Below are positions 13,164 through 16,278 of a stretch of 16,278 bases of DNA, piece by piece. The stretch lies in NCBI GenBank assembly GCA_002419025.1, contig DIFG01000065.1:20207-36484 (forward strand), given 5' to 3'. Position numbers and translations under genes: made by a program. Each line of letters opens with the position of its first letter. Position 1 is the first letter of the stretch. The DNA comes from Deltaproteobacteria bacterium UBA5754. Its GTDB lineage: Bacteria; Desulfobacterota; Dissulfuribacteria; Dissulfuribacterales; UBA5754. Under the pieces are notes generated by a model. The model ran no database searches and was not told the DNA's origin. It saw only the letters and a list, made by a program, of their open reading frames with translations.

Positions 13164-16100
13164 CTTCACCCCTCTACCTCAACATTGGCTGCGGCCAAGT
13201 CAAACTGACCGGTTTCGTCAATATCGATAGGGAACCCGGAGGGGACATCCAATGCGATGTGACCCAGGGGCTTCCCTATGCCGATGCCACGGTAGATGGC
13301 ATCTACAGCGAGCATTTCATCGAGCATCTGAGCCAGACAGACATTCTGGGTTTTCTACGGGAATGCCGCCGCGTCCTTAAACCGGGAGGACGGGTTCGCA
13401 TTGCAACCCCAGATTTGGAAAAAATCGTTTCATATTATACCAACAAAAATTGGCGTCAGCCTTGGCTTGAAAAATACGGTTACCAATGGGTCAGTAACCG
13501 TGCCGAATATCTCAATTTAGCTCTCCGCGAGTGGGGACATGCGTGGGTTGTTGACGAGGAAGAGCTTTCCCGCCTGGCGAAGTGGGCGGGGCTGGAGCGC
13601 CCCCAGCGCGTCAGTATCAACGAGAGCACCGACCCCCATCTTGCTTGGCTGGAAACCAGGCCTGAATCAACGCTTATCATGGAATATTTCCGCGCCGACG
13701 ATGCCGTGGATGACCAGCCGCTCGTATCCATAGTCATCCCGGCATATCGCGCGAACTTTCTCGCTGCCTGCCTGGACAGCGCATTGGCACAAACCTACTC
13801 TCATATCGAAATTCTCGTCCTCGATGACAGCCCTTCCGACGCGGTCGCTCGAATCTGCGCTTCCTACCCACAACGCGACCCACGCGTGTCCTATCGACGC
13901 AATGCACAGAGGCTGGGTGAAGCCAAAAACCTTACCCAGGGCATACGTTTTGCCCGCGGGGCGTTCATTAAGCCGCTATACGACGATGATTTGCTCGCTC
14001 CAGAAGCGGTAGAGCAGCTGCTCGCAGTCTGGCGTGCCCATCCTGGCGTGCGGCTCGCCGCAGTTCGGCGCATTCCAATCGACACAATGGATCAGCCCCT
14101 TGATGAGGCTGTCCTGCCACGTCTATCACAAGTAACAGGCCGTCTGCGCGGCACCGAAGTGATCGGGCATATCCTTGCTCGCGGTCTCAATGTGCTGGGA
14201 GAACCGACCTGCATGATGTTCAGGCGCAGCGACGCTCTGGCGATTGACGAGCCCAATGTGATGAGTCTGTTCGGGCGCCTTTGTTCCGGGGTCGGCGATG
14301 TCTGCCTCGCCATGCATTTGCTCTCGCGAGGCGATCTTGCCTACATTGCAGAACCTCTCGCAAGGTTTCGCATCCACCCCGACCAAACCCAGCAACAGCA
14401 GCAGGTACACACACTCGGCATAGCCAACTGGCAGTATCTGCGACAGCAAGGGGTGCGTTTGGGCATGGCGCTTCAACCCCAGGAGCCAACAAGCTCCCCT
14501 TTGGATATACTCAACCTCCCAAGTCGAACGTTATCGCCTGAGATATTGCATCCCGGGAGCCCGCAAGGCACCGGCACCGCCGTCCTCCTGCACCTGTACT
14601 ACCCAGACCTTTGGCCCGAGTTCCGCGACGCCATTGCGCGCATTCCGGCGCCTTGCGATCTCTACGTCTCGCTGACCGAGGGGCGTGAAGAGGTACTGGC
14701 CGAGATCGTGCGCGATCGGCCCGATGCGGTGGTGATTCGCCATCCCAACCGCGGACGCGACATTGCGCCTCGCCTGACGCTGCTGCGTATGGCACGTGCG
14801 CATCAATACGATCAATTGCTCTTTCTGCACAGCAAAAAATCGCCGCATCTGCAGCACAAGGATGGGGATCGGTGGCGTAGGGAACTGGTCGCAGAATTGC
14901 TGGCCGATCCCGCGCGCACGTTGGCGGCATTCGCCCAAAACCCCAAGCTCGGTCTGCTCGGCCCGCGCAACTTCTGGTTGAGGACACACTACTCCGACCC
15001 CAACGTCCCCCGGCTGGCCGAATTTGCACAGCGCCTGGAACTTTCTTTGGATACTAACCAGCACGGTTTTATCGCCGGGACGATGTTCTGGTGCCGCCCC
15101 CAGGCGCTCGATCCCCTGCTTGCGCTTGATCTCAAGGCGGAAGACTTCGAAGAGGAAGCCGGACAAGTCGATGGGACTCTGGCGCATGTGGTCGAGCGCC
15201 TGTTCACGCTCAGCGTTGAGCGTGCCGGATTCGAAGTCGGCCTGAGTGAAGGCGAGGTGATCGGTCCTGTTTCCCGCATACCCCCCCCCTGGCTCCCCGA
15301 AGTCCGCTGGCTGCCGCAGGAAAGCGATTGGGCCAAGGAGACCCTGCAGGCATGGAAAGAAAAGGGTTGGGTGCCACCGCGCATCGCTTTGGGCGTGTTT
15401 GCCGCAAGCCAAGAACGCACACAGGCCACACAGCAAAGCCTCGCCGAGCAATGGCTGGCGGGCGAGGCGCTGGTCGTGGAAGGAAAAGGCGCCGAGCTGA
15501 TCGCACAAGCCAACCGCCAATTGCTCGACAGCCAAGCCGACTGGCTTGGCGTGATCGACGCCGGAGATCGACTTGCGCCCGACGCGCTGTTTCGCATCGC
15601 CCATGCCTTGCGTGAGCACCCGCAGTGGCAGCTCGTTTACACCGACGAAGATCAGCTCGACGCCTCCGGCCAACACACCAACCCGCACTGCAGGCCCGAC
15701 TTCAACCTCGACTATCTGCGCAGCCTGCCTTATATCGGCGGGCTGCTGCTGATCCGCCGCGACTTGTTCGAGGCGCTGGGCGGTTTCGACCCACAGGCCG
15801 AAGGCGTGGAAGACTACGACTTGCTGCTGCGCGCCTGGGAGCATCTGCAGCACACCGGCGCAGGAGAGGCCGCCATCGGCCATGTGCCCGAGGTGCTCTA
15901 CCACCGGCTGCAAGACTCGGGGCATACGCAGAAATCGGTGCCCGAGATATGCCAGGCCGGGCAATCTGCCCTGGAAGGCCATTTAGCGCGCTTGGGCATC
16001 GCCGCGCTGGTGCAGCCCGGGCCGTTTCCGCTTTCTTTCCGGGTGCTCTGGCCGCTGCCTGAAGAACGACCGCTGGTGTCCATCCTTATTCCCACGCGTG

Positions 16101-16278
16101 ACCAGTTAGCGCTGCTGCAGGTCTGCCTGGAGTCGCTGCTCGAAAAGACCAGGTACCCGGCCTACGAAATCCTCATCATCGACAACGACAGCCGCACGCC
16201 CGAGGCGCGCAACTACCTGGCCGCCCTCGAGGCCAGTGAGGCCGAACTCGGCGGCCGCGTGCGGGTGCTGCGCGCGCC
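13160..16278 (+). CDS. Giant methyltransferase-glycosyltransferase fusion (3' end beyond window)
   Basis: One frame is open without interruption from 13160 to the edge, over 1039 residues. Residues 1-185 are a class I SAM methyltransferase (LYLNIGCGQVKLTGFVNID; EHFIEHL; RECRRVLKPGGRVRIATPDL). From about 189, PLVSIVIPAYRANFLAACLD begins a GT2 domain, with DD at 222-223, YDDD at 274-277 and FRIHPDQT near its end. Residues 475-700 resemble the RgpF/rhamnan-synthesis F domain (VLLHLYYPDLWPEFRDAIAR; FLHSKKSPH; HGFIAGTMFW). Residues 715-930 are a second GT2-like part with YTDEDQLD near 828 and GGFDPQAEGVEDYDLLLRAW. At 972, LVSILIPTRDQLALLQVCLE opens a third GT2. Such fusions build O-antigen chains by successive transfers. 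No membrane helix is visible. The ATGA overlap couples it to the acyltransferase gene. Confidence 0.85.
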   Translation, partial: MTSPLYLNIGCGQVKLTGFVNIDREPGGDIQCDVTQGLPYADATVDGIYSEHFIEHLSQTDILGFLRECRRVLKPGGRVRIATPDLEKIVSYYTNKNWRQPWLEKYGYQWVSNRAEYLNLALREWGHAWVVDEEELSRLAKWAGLERPQRVSINESTDPHLAWLETRPESTLIMEYFRADDAVDDQPLVSIVIPAYRANFLAACLDSALAQTYSHIEILVLDDSPSDAVARICASYPQRDPRVSYRRNAQRLGEAKNLTQGIRFARGAFIKPLYDDDLLAPEAVEQLLAVWRAHPGVRLAAVRRIPIDTMDQPLDEAVLPRLSQVTGRLRGTEVIGHILARGLNVLGEPTCMMFRRSDALAIDEPNVMSLFGRLCSGVGDVCLAMHLLSRGDLAYIAEPLARFRIHPDQTQQQQQVHTLGIANWQYLRQQGVRLGMALQPQEPTSSPLDILNLPSRTLSPEILHPGSPQGTGTAVLLHLYYPDLWPEFRDAIARIPAPCDLYVSLTEGREEVLAEIVRDRPDAVVIRHPNRGRDIAPRLTLLRMARAHQYDQLLFLHSKKSPHLQHKDGDRWRRELVAELLADPARTLAAFAQNPKLGLLGPRNFWLRTHYSDPNVPRLAEFAQRLELSLDTNQHGFIAGTMFWCRPQALDPLLALDLKAEDFEEEAGQVDGTLAHVVERLFTLSVERAGFEVGLSEGEVIGPVSRIPPPWLPEVRWLPQESDWAKETLQAWKEKGWVPPRIALGVFAASQERTQATQQSLAEQWLAGEALVVEGKGAELIAQANRQLLDSQADWLGVIDAGDRLAPDALFRIAHALREHPQWQLVYTDEDQLDASGQHTNPHCRPDFNLDYLRSLPYIGGLLLIRRDLFEALGGFDPQAEGVEDYDLLLRAWEHLQHTGAGEAAIGHVPEVLYHRLQDSGHTQKSVPEICQAGQSALEGHLARLGIAALVQPGPFPLSFRVLWPLPEERPLVSILIPTRDQLALLQVCLESLLEKTRYPAYEILIIDNDSRTPEARNYLAALEASEAELGGRVRVLRA

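Noticed and set aside
14531..15982. Long minus-strand frame of 483 codons at the right
   Set aside because: It is the shadow of the high-GC glycosyltransferase fusion, whose frame shows unmistakable GT2 and methyltransferase motifs throughout.

Overview
The window looks like a chromosomal segment from a flagellated Gram-negative proteobacterium. A deltaproteobacterium (Desulfobacterota) is my best guess, from the GC-rich flagellar genes, the HDOD gene and the foldback repeats, but nothing here proves the lineage. It has three parts: a flagellar-filament block (about 200-5700), a wreck of mobile and palindromic elements (about 5740-7910), and a surface-glycan biosynthesis cluster (about 8000 to the right edge). 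The first 197 bases hold nothing I can call.

Flagellar part. An HDOD-domain gene on the plus strand converges on a minus-strand set fliC-fliD-fliS-fliT-like-flaG. A foldback repeat of about 131 bp lies between the converging 3' ends and supplies the HDOD stop codon. The flagellin gene has a recognisable sigma-28 (FliA) promoter and a 5' leader of about 120 nt.

Mobile part. One RAYT (REP-associated Y1/HUH transposase) gene on the minus strand has been split: its C-terminal piece is at 5776-5916 and its N-terminal piece at 7366-7485. Each outer edge carries the same type of palindrome. Between the halves lie a second RAYT (plus strand, short at the N-terminus) bracketed by 28-bp inverted REPs, a MazF/PemK toxin-antitoxin pair, the C-terminal piece of an XRE-type regulator, and a third palindrome family. 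Next comes an IS21 relic: the IstB C-terminus and the IS right end, whose last six bases form the -35 box of a good hybrid promoter facing the glycan genes.

Glycan part. A WbqC-like gene is followed by a fold-type-I aminotransferase-like gene broken by a frameshift in a T6 run and an in-frame TGA. Then come a sulfotransferase, a GSCFA gene broken by a 148-bp foldback element and then truncated, a 276-bp element with terminal inverted repeats, a DegT-type sugar aminotransferase, a hexapeptide-repeat acyltransferase, and a very large open-ended protein that combines a methyltransferase, a GT2 glycosyltransferase, an RgpF-like segment and further GT2 domains. Overlapping ATGA junctions and short gaps suggest operons. 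The intact aminotransferase-acyltransferase pair would make an acylated amino sugar for O-antigen or flagellin glycan. The upstream half of the cluster is decaying, so the surface glycan of this strain has probably changed.
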